From positions 1,329,314 through 1,393,313 of the forward strand of contig NW_006767442.1 in assembly GCF_000264995.1 (NCBI RefSeq): a DNA stretch of 64,000 bases, given 5' to 3'. The notes under the pieces are model-generated. The model was given only the letters and a program-made list of their open reading frames with translations, was not told the origin of the DNA and searched no databases. Positions within the stretch are counted from its first letter, which is position 1. Every line of letters starts with the position of its first letter. Origin of the DNA: Punctularia strigosozonata HHB-11173 SS5. Taxonomy: Eukaryota > Basidiomycota > Agaricomycetes > Corticiales > Punctulariaceae. The position numbers were made by a program, and so were the translations under genes. Shown here piece after piece: positions 35,497 through 46,143 of this stretch.

Positions 35497-35570
35497 CTGG
35501 CTCGTCACCAGGATAACCTGAACCATCTTGACCCACCTGTCGACCCACTAGATTGTGGGTTAGGGGCGTA
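35497..35570. repeat. Diverged direct repeat, unit 2
   Basis: Second unit of the repeat pair starting at 35338, with the same order of blocks and scattered substitutions. Confidence 0.6.
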
Positions 35571-37165
35571 CGGGCTTTAGTCGCTGGAGATTCATCGTAA
35601 CGTATACTTCTTCCGCGAGTGATTATCTTCTTTCTTTGCTCTACGATGGTGGGCCGGTTCTTCTGGCACACTCTCAACATCTATCAACGCCGCGTATGAA
35701 TAGAAAGGGAATCAATGTGCATTAAGAGCTCGGGTGCATCAAAAAATCGATCTTGTCGGAAAAAGCTACCGGCCCGCGATCTGTAGTCTACTATTAACGT
35801 GAACGGAGCACGGATGTGTCAATCTACGGATGTGTAGGATATGCTGCGTCTATGTGGCGGAGGGAGTGGCCGTCGGGAAGGTGGCGACGAAACGATATAT
35901 GATTGGGCGTGGGACGGGACGGGATGAACACGCAAGTCGTCAAGACGGAATTCAGCAGAAATTTTTCCCTTCGTTCAACGTAGCGTTTCCGGAACGAGGA
36001 GAACGAGTCTCTACTCCCACTGAATATGTCTTTCACATGCAGAAGTTCAGCCGCAAGAAAAGCTTGTGCCTTGACCTCGCTGCGCATGAGTTTTATCCCC
36101 TATTTACATGACAAAATATTCCAGCTAGCGAAGATTGCCAGAATGTCGAACGCTTGTTCCGCTCATTGCTGTAACAGTGCAACTCTTGTAACGAGGTCGA
36201 TTAAGGTAGGCAAGCAAGCGTAATTTGGCGACCAAAATCGTATTGAAGTCATCACGTGACTGTTCCCCGTATTCGGGAGCAGGCTGGGCGCCGTCGATCC
36301 GTCGATGTAACTCTGCGCTTGCGTTCATGGCGAAGCGATCTCCTAGCTCACAACATGAATGCTGAGGACGGCAAATTCATGACCAAACCCTTCGTGGTGG
36401 ACCGGAATGGAACGATACCAGGATGTCGCGTCGTTTCAACGCGTCGATATTCCAGTCGATGGGGCGAATATCAGAGTTGAGGACTGGCGAGACATGGCTT
36501 GAGCTGATAGCCTGAACCACTCCTAGCCGCTCCAATACTTCTGTAATTGTGAGGCTATCAATATTTCGCTTCTCCCACGAGCAGTAGAATGTGAGTCCAT
36601 CATACTCTCGTCGTTGCGCACCGCACTAACTAACGACGCCACTTGATTCTTGATTCAGTACAACACGCTCACGGCGTTTCATTTGAATGCCTTAAGCTCC
36701 ATATATCCCTTGTGCATACCTCCCAAGCACCTCACTGATCAGAAGTTCCGATGAGCTCGGTCTCTGCACAACCTTACATACTCGCCGCAGCAAGGCCCAT
36801 GCCCGCAAGAGCTCCCGCACTTCACGCTGACTCTCCGCCTTGAATGGAACATATTTTGCGCTGACGAATCTATGTGCGACAACCGTCTTGGGCAATTAGC
36901 CCGTATCCCCGCTCTGGGGTTAGTTCACGCGTTTCCGTCGGCCTTCGCGGACTTGTGGAATGGTATGGCAGATTCTCTGCGGCTTATAATGACCTGAGTC
37001 GCCGAAGCTGACGGCCGTCACCCGATAGAGCTCTCTATCCCCGACCACCTCCATGATCTCTGATGAAGATGTTACTGCAGTCCGACGCCTGTCGGGAGAT
37101 ATGTGGTCGGTCAATCTGGTTTCAGGTGATTAGCATCCATCCAATCTGTCCCTAGCGGAAGTCAT

Positions 37166-38719
37166 TAACCCTATGTGACCAGTCGGTACCCTGGCATGGC
37201 TAGCGTATGATTCGATTATCACATCTGTGGACGAAGTAAGTGCGCTAAGATGCGAAGGTGGCTATCTCGCTGACACTTCCACTGCCAGCTTCGTCTCATC
37301 TGGCCGTTGAGTACACGCTTCCGAACCACATCTGAAGGAAGAGGTTGACACTGTCTTTGTAGAAGTCGATGGTCGATGACGAAGGTTCTCTACCTACTGC
37401 TAAGATATCTGACCCTTATATCCCTGAGGTAAGACCTCTCCGTGCGTGCTGTTTTCGTTGCGCCCTGCTGACCAAAATCACAGCGCGAACGTCTATGGTA
37501 TGAATCAGCGTAGACTGACCACGAGCTGTCCTTGATTCGGCTCACTCCCTACAGTGAATATTAATTATGGCCTTTCACCTCGAGTATGTCGGAGTTTCCC
37601 TCATCGCGCTCTCTCAGGTCTCACTGCTGTATCCGTAGTTGTATGTTCCTCGGAACTGCGTCGTGGATGCATCTCACTTGCCTGATAGCTGCAACGCCTG
37701 GTTGTGGTATATCACCGTGTAAGGGCAAATGCCTCAACACTAGATCGTGCTCGCTGACGTGGTTGTCAGTGCTGGTGCAACCCTTACAAGCGCACTGGGC
37801 TCGGTGATCCTCGTCTTGAGATTGTATGCTTTGTATGATCAGAACTGGAGAGGTATGTGTGTCCATCGCCTCTTCCGTTCCTCAGCACTCATTGTCAAAT
37901 GCCAGTTCTCGCGTTATGCGTTACTTTGCTGACCGCGGATATGGCTGTAAGGCTTCCTCATGCTATAAATCCCGCGAGGGCTCATTAGCCAGAAGGTTTT
38001 GCTGGTGGCCGCCTGCTTCGACGTGTTGCATACCCGGGCGGTCACAAGCGAATCCGAACTACACGTCTTGCTACCCGGATGCTTTTATACGGGGCAAGGA
38101 TTCACCCGCCTACAAACCGTACCTTCGTGCGTCACAATACGTGATTGTTTCTCTCCGGTTCGATCAAGCTGACACCATTGGAACACAGGCTGACCGAGTC
38201 CGTCGTACACGCGATCTTTTTCGCCCTGACCCTCCGCAAATTTATGGCAAACGTTAGGCATAGGCTGCACCTCCGGCACATGGCGCCGATGCTCAACCTC
38301 TTCATGCGCGACAGTGCGATGTACTTCCTCGCGCTGCTCGCCAACGCGCTCTTCTTCCTCGTGTTCTACATCAAGGAGGGGAACGTGCAGCGGCAGGTGC
38401 AGCTGCTCGGCATGCCGCTCGTCATGGCCAACAACGCGATCGTCGCCACTCGGCTCGTGCTCAACCTCCGGCGTGAGGCGGCGAGGCCGTTTCGGATCAA
38501 TAACGGAGAGGAGGACGTTACTGTCGAGCTATCGAGGATCGAATTCAAGGCGCCGTGTACGCGGCATTCCGGGATCGTGCGTATATCATTTACCCATCGC
38601 ATTCTCGTGCTGACCCAGAGGCAACGTAGCTGGGGACGGAGGCGCCCCACGGGGGCGAGCTCCCTTGTGACAACAATTTCCTCCAGCAAGAGCATCATGA
38701 CCTTGACAACAGCATGTGA
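37166..38719 (+). pseudogene. DUF6533-type seven-helix membrane protein, probably decayed
   Basis: Family blocks occur in order on the plus strand but in changing frames. TLAWLAYDSIITSVDE is followed by a GTAAGT donor; EEVDTV then needs a one-base shift to reach RSRWSMTKVLYLLLRYLTLI. CNAWLWYIT comes next, and VILVLRLYALYDQNW in a frame that needs either a 27-nt intron or a shift. Last comes a well-kept exon LTESVVHAIFFALTLRKFMA, LNLFMRDSAMYFLALLANAL and NAIVATRLVLNLRREA. The C-terminal exon would stop at 38717. DUF6533 proteins are abundant, receptor-like basidiomycete membrane proteins of unknown role. The shifts suggest a pseudogene; sequencing errors or odd splicing are alternatives. Confidence 0.6.
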
Positions 38720-38975
38720 AACGATTGTACTCGTAGAAATCTGCATAGATCGCCTACATTTTGTACACTAGCCATCACAAAACACGGATCATTCTCTTTG
38801 CATCACGAAACATCTGCGTCGGAGTCGAGAATACGTTTCGGATGACTCAATTACACATCGTGTACCGCTAGCCACTAGATGTCTGGCTGTACAGCGCTGC
38901 CCGGAAAGGAGAGTGTCCCTCGTGTTGTGATAATCACCACTTCTCGTGCGCAGGACGGACTAGACAAAGTGATCG

Positions 38976-40096
38976 TTATTCATCTTTCGTGATCGGAGAG
39001 GATAACCACCTACGGTCCAGCTCCCAAGTCAACGCGGATCTGTCTTGCTTCACTAACGCAAGATACGTCTACGGAAAGGGAAAACACGTAAGGCGCTACG
39101 AATAAGTACCTGAAACAGGGAGGGAGCCATACCTTGGCGATGCTCTCAGGGTCAAGTCGAACATCAGGGTTGTTTTCCCAAGCAGGATCCTTCCGATAGC
39201 TCTTGGAGCGGTCAGTGATGATGCCGCCATCGATGATAGCCTGAAAGCCCTAAACGTCACCACCGTATTGGGCTGATAGAGCATGAGCAGCAGACGTACG
39301 TGCGCGACATGGATGTTTTCCTTCCCGAACTCCTTCGCCAGGCTCTGGCTGAGAGCGCGAAGACCGTGTTTGCCGGCGGCGAACGCACTCGTGGTGACGT
39401 TGCCGCGGATAGAGGCCGTCGCGCCCGTGAAGATGAGCGTACCACGTTTACCGTCCTCGTTCAGCTCGTTGGACTTGAAGGCTAGGATGGCCTCGCGGGA
39501 GAAACCGAAAGCAGCGGTGATGTTCGTGTCCACTGTATCTTTGATCTGCATCATGGTGTTATTAGAGGGTTTCACTCAAGCTGGTATAGACAAGTACACA
39601 CCTCTTTCTCAGTGACGTCCAAGAACGGCTTCCAGACGCCGTGCGCCGCGTTGAATACGGCGACGCGGACGGGTGAGCCAGGCCACTTCTTCTTGATCTC
39701 GGCAAAGATGTTGGTGAAGTTGGACCAGTCATATGCAGCAGCCGGGAACGCTTCGGCCTGCAGTATAGTATGTCAACCGCTGGACCACAATGGCAGAACG
39801 TCGGCCGTACGTCACCACCTCCTGCCTGCCTGATCTCGCTCGCCGTCTTCTTCAGGCTTTCTGCATCGCGAGCGATCAAAGCCACGTTATATCCGGCTCG
39901 TGCAAAGATGCGACTGAAATTCAAGTTAGACTTCAGCGGTCTCTGCAGTGGGTGCGACAGTCAACATACGCGGATGCAGCACCGGTGCCTATGAATATGC
40001 AGGAACATCAGGTCAATCAGGCACAGCAAACCTGGGGAAGTTCATACCTGAGCCATTACCGACGCCCGCAACGATGAGAATAGGGCGGGGGGACAT
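38976..40096 (-). CDS. Atypical short-chain dehydrogenase, copy 2
   Basis: Complete SDR paralogue. It starts at 40096 with MSPRPILIVAGVGNGSG; the glycine motif is completed by TGAASA after an intron. Then RIFARAGYNVALIARDAESL, DWSNFTNIFAEIKKKWPGSP, VRVAVFNAAHGVWKPFLDV, NITAAFGFSREAILAF, GTLIFTGATASIRG and TSAFAAGKHGLRALSQSLAK. Phe stands at the usual catalytic Tyr of YxxxK (FAAGK) while Ser and Lys remain, as in a known atypical SDR subgroup. The exon QAIIDGGIITDRSKSYRKD follows and the last exon TYLALVKQDRSALTWELDRR ends at 38976. Likely NAD(P)-dependent or regulatory; substrate unknown. Confidence 0.85.
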
Positions 40097-40625
40097 GATA
40101 CTAGCGGGCTGGACTGTTCACTAAGATGTAGCTGGTAAAGACGAAAGCACGGGAGGTATCCTTACTACGTTGTCCACGGTGAGACCAAGTTATATATTCG
40201 CAGTTGCGCTCGCAAGATCGGTCAGCGGTTGCGCCTTGTCCATCTCCCGCAGTGTCAAACGAAGTAAGGCTTGGTAACAGGATTGGATCGCTTGCGTCAT
40301 TGCGCGCAATTGGACGGCGTTGGCCCGATGCAGAGCTGCCCAATGGGGTAAAGATTCCGCGAGAGTGTTCTTTTAGAACGAACAAGGCGTCTTGCCCGAA
40401 GAGTTCGATGGTGCTGAGAGAGTCGTGCTCGTCGTGGACGACGACGACGAGCGTGCGAAATATGCGTTCGGTAACGTGACCGGCACAGATGCGCCGCGGC
40501 CGTCCGCGCTCTCGCGGTCCCACCATCGTGTGCGCGCTCGTGCGTGGCACGTCGAGCTTAGAGTCGTATAATATCTGCGTTATATCGTGAAATCATCTCA
40601 ACTCGCCCTCTCGTGCTCATCAGTC
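40097..40625. other. Divergent promoter region of SDR copy 2 and the DUF2470 gene
   Basis: About 530 bp between opposite starts, with no supported exon. A CGTCGTCGTC-type triplet run lies near 40430-40450. Confidence 0.45.
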
Positions 40626-41394
40626 ATGGCCGATCCTGTCGCAGCAAAATCCGGCTTCCTGTGCATGTACATGTCCAATCATCCGGATACCCTAGTCTCC
40701 TACGCGAAGCACTGGGCAAAGTCGAAGCAGACTATCACACATGCGCAGATGACATCCATTGACACCAAGGTGAGTGCGTTACCTCGTACGATTGATAGCT
40801 TGTGTGGTAACAGTGGTATCATCTTGGTATAGGGCATGACCTTGTCGTGCAAGACGAAAGAAGGCGGAGACTCGAAATTGGATATTCGAGTACCGTTTGA
40901 CCCGCCCTTGGCAGGGTATGAAGAGGTCAAACCTAGGTTACTCGCCATGAAAGTCGATGCGGAGCAGGCACTGGGCATGGTACGCGTTCAGACTCCCTCC
41001 ATGACATCGGGACTCACGCTCCGCACAGACCCGCAACCCGCAAATTAGCACCTTCGAACCCCCGCGCGATTGGGTATACACCGCACCACCCATCCTCCTC
41101 CTCTACTATACCATGTTCGCCCCCGCCGGTGCCGGGCCCGTGTGGGAGCCCGGATTCCGGCTGCGCCAACTCGTCGGTGGCGACTCGGTGGTGAGGGGCT
41201 TCTGGATCTTCATGGTCACTGTGCACGCACTCGAGAGCCTGTACACGCTTAGCCTGTGCAGGCGACACCGGACGGGCTTCGTCGTTGGCGCGCAATACGT
41301 GCTGTACACCCTCGTGTTCGGGTTCCCTGGATGGAGGGACTTGAGAAAGCGCATTCAGGCGGCGAGGATAGAATCGATCATGAAGGGCGAATGA
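40626..41394 (+). CDS. DUF2470-domain membrane protein
   Basis: Starts at 40626 (MADPVAAKSGFLCMYMSNHP). The N-terminal DUF2470-like domain reads TLVSYAKHWAKSKQTITHAQ MTSIDTKGMTLSCKTK, then LDIRVPFDPPLAGYEEVKPR and DAEQALGM. A 45-nt intron (GTACGC to CACAG) joins TRNPQISTFEPPRDWVYTAP. The C-terminal half has two or more membrane segments: PILLLYYTMFA, GFWIFMVTVHALESLYTL and FVVGAQYVLYTLVFGFPGW. It ends with RIESIMKGE at 41394. DUF2470 also occurs in haem-utilisation-like and plant plastid proteins; the fungal membrane version has no known function. Confidence 0.82.
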
Positions 41395-42633
41395 TATCGG
41401 AACTGAGCTTGCGAAGGTATTGGATGTTGGCTTTCGTCCGCGAATGCTCTCGTTGTATTTCATCCAAATTTTAACACTCTGGAACTTTTATACTACAAAC
41501 GTCCACGTCCGTTTGTGTCAAACCGATGTCATTCTCACGAATACTGTCAGGATTACTTTTAGTGATCATGGAGCCACCATGGTCATGCCATCCGTCCGAC
41601 GAGGCTCGTCGAACGTATACAATTGTCTGAGTATCAGACGAGTCGCATACATCAATGCTGCTTTGCGACTAACCTGAATAATATCCCCACAATATGCGCC
41701 TGTGCCTGTGAGCAGTTGACCTTCCAGTGTTCTATTCCTATAGCAGTGATGTGTTGGCAGAGAGTCCATTAGCAGGCGCACTGGGACCGGGGGGGGGGGG
41801 GGTCTGACGTTGGAGGGCCAATGTCGTTGCAACCGGGAGCTACGAAGTTGGCCTTCCTCATCGCCCAGGATACCGACAAAAGGAGACGGTACGTATCCCG
41901 ACCGGCATGATGTCTGACGCGGGGCGGCTGCCCTTTCATGCAACGCGGGAAATTATTCCTGAGCGCACAAATCTCCTGTAACACGCATACTTCGTTCCGT
42001 AGGTAATATTGCCGAACTCTTATCATCGTTCACCGCTGACGGCTGGCATATCCCAGGGTCGGGGAAAACTAGGCTACCCGGTCACTTGCGTCGGGGTAGC
42101 GAGAAGATTCAGGGATGTGTGCGTGCTCAACGACTTGTCGCTCGTGTTCACTCCCAGCATCTAGGACGTGTTCCGGTATCCCACTGCCCCAGCGCAAAAC
42201 CTGCTTGAGCGACGACCCGAAGCCTCGTACAACACCTGCGACTTGCTAGATCGCTTGGCAACTGAAGGTGCGGGCTAGTTCTTTACCACTGATGTTGTCG
42301 GCGGCAAGAAGCTGACTTCCGCGTTTTCATGGAGGATGTTCGACTCCAATCACCCTGGATAGGACGGAGCAACGCTCGCGTTCTTACCGTGACAACACAT
42401 TACCTTCGGTGAATCCCCGTGGGGAAAGAACTTGCTGCAGATAGTGCAACGTTCCTTTCTGGTTGGGGCGCGGCCCGCTTTGTGTACCGGGCTGGCAACA
42501 CGGGGGTGAACTGATGATTTGGTTTGGTGATCCGTCCTGGACGGCTACGATACGGCCGCGAAGAGGTGGAAGCAGGTGGGATTGCGATGCCCTTCATACC
42601 ACAGTAATTTACAACATTGTTTTATCGGACCAA
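41395..42633. other. Intergenic with a G14 run
   Basis: About 1.2 kb without a supported gene, between the 3' ends of two convergent genes. It contains a homopolymer of 14 G at 41789-41802. Confidence 0.5.
41789..41802 (+). repeat. Homopolymer of 14 G
   Basis: Uninterrupted G14 in an intergenic region. Possible slippage site, or an assembly-uncertain tract. Confidence 0.85.
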
Positions 42634-45083
42634 CTAATAGACGTAGCGGAAGCTATAATGAACCGCCGTCAGCACCACGTCGCGCGGGCGGGCATTTGTT
42701 GTTCCACTCACTTTACGTTCTGCCTGTCGGTCAGGTCCGAGAACGCCGTGTCGTTGATGTGTGGGAGGGCATCGTTCCTTGAGCCCTTCTCGTCTTGTGT
42801 CGCGAGCGCGGTATGGGTTGAGGCAGCGAGGCGGTCGCGCTTCCTGTTCTCCTGCGCGAGGAAGACGCGAAGGATGACGTAGACGACGATCGTCAGGCAG
42901 TTGGAGACCAGTATCGATCCAATCCCGAGCCGGTACTGGCAATATCGCAAGTGAGTCAGGGATGCTTCCTGTATCTTCGGCTACTGTATGATACCAACCT
43001 GTGGTGCGTCCTGTGTACGATAGAAGAACGGTCCTTGGGCGAGACTTGGTCACTGGGCATCAATCGAAACATGCAACACGGAACCAACCGCAGATATTGC
43101 CGATGCACGCTCCGAACCATATGACGGCGCTCGTGATTTGCTAAACCTCTTCATTGAATATACTGATGTATACATCAACATTGGAAGCAACACACCTTCT
43201 TCGTCTGACCACCTGTGTTCGACGTGACAAGGCTCAGACCCATCACATATGCAGCCTGATACGACCCCGTGAGGTAGTAACACACGAGTCGTCCAGCGGA
43301 TGCGCCTTGGGGCAGGAGCAGGAACCCCAAAGAACCTGCGATGGTGGGAAGCATATATGCCATGCAGACGAATGTCCGACTGTTACGAGGGAGCTTGCGG
43401 TTGATTAAGGCAGCTACGAGGTGCGAGGTCAGAACCACGAGAATACAGATGATACTGTACGCAGGAAGTGTCTTGCCTGATGTAATCCAAAGCATGATGA
43501 GGACGCCTTGTGGTATGCCCAGGAGCGTTGTCTGCAGCTCGGAGAATCCTAGACCTTCAATGATGCTGAGTGGGGCCAATAGGTCAGTGTCGAATGCGTC
43601 CTAGGAAACGCTGTGACTGACATCGTGCTGAACTACGTGCAGATAAAGGGTATATCATGTTGAGCAAGAAGGACCAGAAGATGCCACGCACGTTAGAAAT
43701 ACCTATTGCTGTGCCATGAGTGCGAATGCCGGAATGTGAACAGTGTATTGACTAGCGCACCTCCGTTCGGGATATTCGACTACGATACATGTGGCTCAGT
43801 CCGGAAGATGCCATGGTGGGTAATGAACGCTCACGACGAAGCCAAGAAACATGAACAACCACTGTATTGTCGTCAATACAGCGGGTTTGAACACAGAGAA
43901 GAGATTGCACCGTCTTCGGATCCCTCAAGAACGCCTCCTTCACCTGCTCCACCTTGAACTCTTTCGTGTCCACTCCCGTTTGATTCTTCCGTAGCCTCGC
44001 CACCGCCATCAACCGTTGTTCGCGCGTGAGCAGCCTCGCCGTCGGCGGCGAATCCGGGAGCACGAACCAAAGCATGACCGCCCAGAGAGTGCAGGCGGCA
44101 CCGACGATGAGGAACTCGTATCGCCAGCTGGCGAGCGCTCCGCCACGTATGTGGCCAATGAAGTACCCGATGAGGCCACCGCCTGCGACGCCTAGACCGT
44201 TTGCGGTGTACCAGGTCGCGATTCGGAGCGGCTGCTCCGGGCGAGTGTAGAATGCTGTGGTGAGGAGCATGAACTGCACGTCATTGGATGAGCGATGAAT
44301 GGAGTCAGCATGGCGACGATGATCACTGACCGCGGGATCGGCGATGGCTTCGAAAGCGCCGGAGAGCACGCGGAGGACGGCGAGCTGCAGGAACGATTGG
44401 CTTGCTGCCTGACACCTACGGCATAAGTTCGAGAGGCGGTTCTTCAGCACCGAAGACGACGAAGACGTACATTAGGAGAAAGCCCCACATGAAGATGTTG
44501 AGGGAAAGGTACTTGGCACTGGGCGATTTGAGCATGAGAAGGTTCGAGGGTATCGCGCACACCAGCCAGCCAAAATAGAAGAGGGACGAAAGCCAGCTAT
44601 CATATCGTATCAGCGTCAGGGTGGGTACCAAAATATCTGGAGAGGACTGGGTACTTGTACTCCGTTTTCTCCAACTTCAAGTCGTCTTTGATTCCGAATA
44701 TGGCCGCGTACGAGAGAGTAGTCTTGTCGACGTAGTAAAACACATAGCACACGGAAAGGCTTTGATACGTCGACTGGCTAAGTAGCATCAAAGAGGTAAG
44801 ACGAGGAACGGTACCATGGAAGCACGAGCCAATCGATCTTCCGGACCAGTTTGCGTTCTTCTGCTGGGTCAATGGCCCCATCTGTGCCGTACTTACTCAA
44901 CGCCTCTGCATAGAAGTCGTCCAAAGGCTCGGTATTCCAGTTGCGGGAGCGCGACAGCCAGGATGCACCTAGCAGCTTCTGATCGGAGACTGTGGACGCT
45001 AGCGATGATTGTTCTGTGTGTTCGATCTCGACAACCTCAGATTTGGCGACGCTCTCGGATCTGCTATGAGCAAGTAAGTCCAT
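42634..45083 (-). CDS. ACS-family MFS permease, tandem copy 1
   Basis: Fungal allantoate/nicotinate-type permease. The start at 45083 (MDLLAHSRSESVAKSEVVEI) leads to NWNTEPLDDFYAEALSKYG and DPAEERKLVRKIDWLVLPW. Membrane exons follow: LSVCYVFYYVDKTTLSYAAI FGIKDDL, SWLSSLFYFGWLVCAIPSNL, LRVLSGAFEAIADPA, IATWYTANGLGVAGGGLIGY, WRYEFLIVGAACTLWAVMLW FVLPDSP, LQTTLLGIPQGVLIMLWI and GRLVCYYLTGSYQAAYVMGL. The tail HINDTAFSDLTDRQNVK joins FRYVY by a short intron and ends at 42634, the usual family ending. Predicted to be plasma membrane and functional; substrate unknown. Confidence 0.9.
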
Positions 45084-46143
45084 GGATGCAGAGGCGTATC
45101 GAGGTCGCCGCCCAGATGACCCATGGTATATGTACGTGAGATTGCAAAGGAGCCGAAGTCGATAGCGAGAAGTGCGGTTGTCAGAAACAGATCTATTGAG
45201 AGGCGCCTCTCCTCGATGCCGCGTGTGCCGATGGTAGCCGTGATTGGATGGGCGGATGCATTCGGCACGAATTCAATGAGCGCAGTTGGAAGGGGGAAAG
45301 GTTTGAGTCTCAGGATAGCCAATGCTGCCAACGGCAAGTTTGTATCCGTGCGCGTGATAAGTCGAGAGAGAGGATGAGCACATAAGTACGTGCGTTCCAC
45401 GAATATATGCGCGAGCCGAGGTGCTGGTTGCCGCATATCCAGCATGAAGCTATCCCCATAAACCCAGTCCATGCTCGGGAAAGGAAGTTGCGGAAAAACA
45501 CGCGAAGAGCGCGCATATAGGGCTGTTTGGTCAGGTGGCCAATGCATGACGATGGCCGGAGCCCGAGGCCGCATTTAACAAGGATTCTTGCTTTCGAGCG
45601 TCAAACTCACAGGCTAATCGGCATGGTCTGGCCCCAATCCACGACGACACGATATTGAGATGGTGGTGGCAGGTGCAAAAGACATTGTCAAGCGCTTACC
45701 TCATCATGCATATGAAATGAGATAAGCGCCGAACTATAAATAGTGACAATCCCTCTGTCCACTTAGCTCTCACCACCAAAACTCGAGCCATCAGATCCGC
45801 GTAGACGAAGTAACCGCCTCATCGCTACGTTCGCGACGCAGAGAGACTACGTTCGCGACAATAAGTCCTACAAAGAAAATGTGCTACCCGAAAACTCGGA
45901 TTTCTTCGAAGAGTACTCTTCTCCTCCTTCAAGAAGGGCCTCGTATGCTTATCGCTCAGAACCGGACGTGCGCATGGCGTCTAGACATGCTGAAAAGGCC
46001 GCGAGGGAGGTAAAGTTCCCGCGCGCGTTAAAGGGGGGGGGTGCGTAATCTCGTGTCACATTCCTAGTTTGGAAGCAAAGCCAAGCCCTGGTAGAAATAA
46101 GTACTACAGTAAAATACAGAATCAAGTATCGTACGTGAGACAT
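45084..46143. other. Intergenic between the two tandem permeases
   Basis: Promoter of permease copy 1 and 3' flank of copy 2. It contains a run of 9 G at 46033-46041. Open frames here are short or antisense to the permease N-terminus. Confidence 0.45.

Larger units (their letters stand above)
35311..37165. other. Intergenic with diverged repeats
   Basis: About 1.9 kb. It holds a GTAG microsatellite at 35403-35428 and two diverged direct repeats at 35338-35406 and 35497-35570. Minus-strand frames at 36692-36895 and 36920-37114 read protein-like but match no family I can name. Confidence 0.4.

Noticed and set aside
36692-37114. Minus-strand fragments that at first looked like part of a cytochrome P450
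   Set aside because: No haem-binding FxxGxRxCxG, no ExxR and no I-helix motif nearby; the resemblance is only a charged helix.
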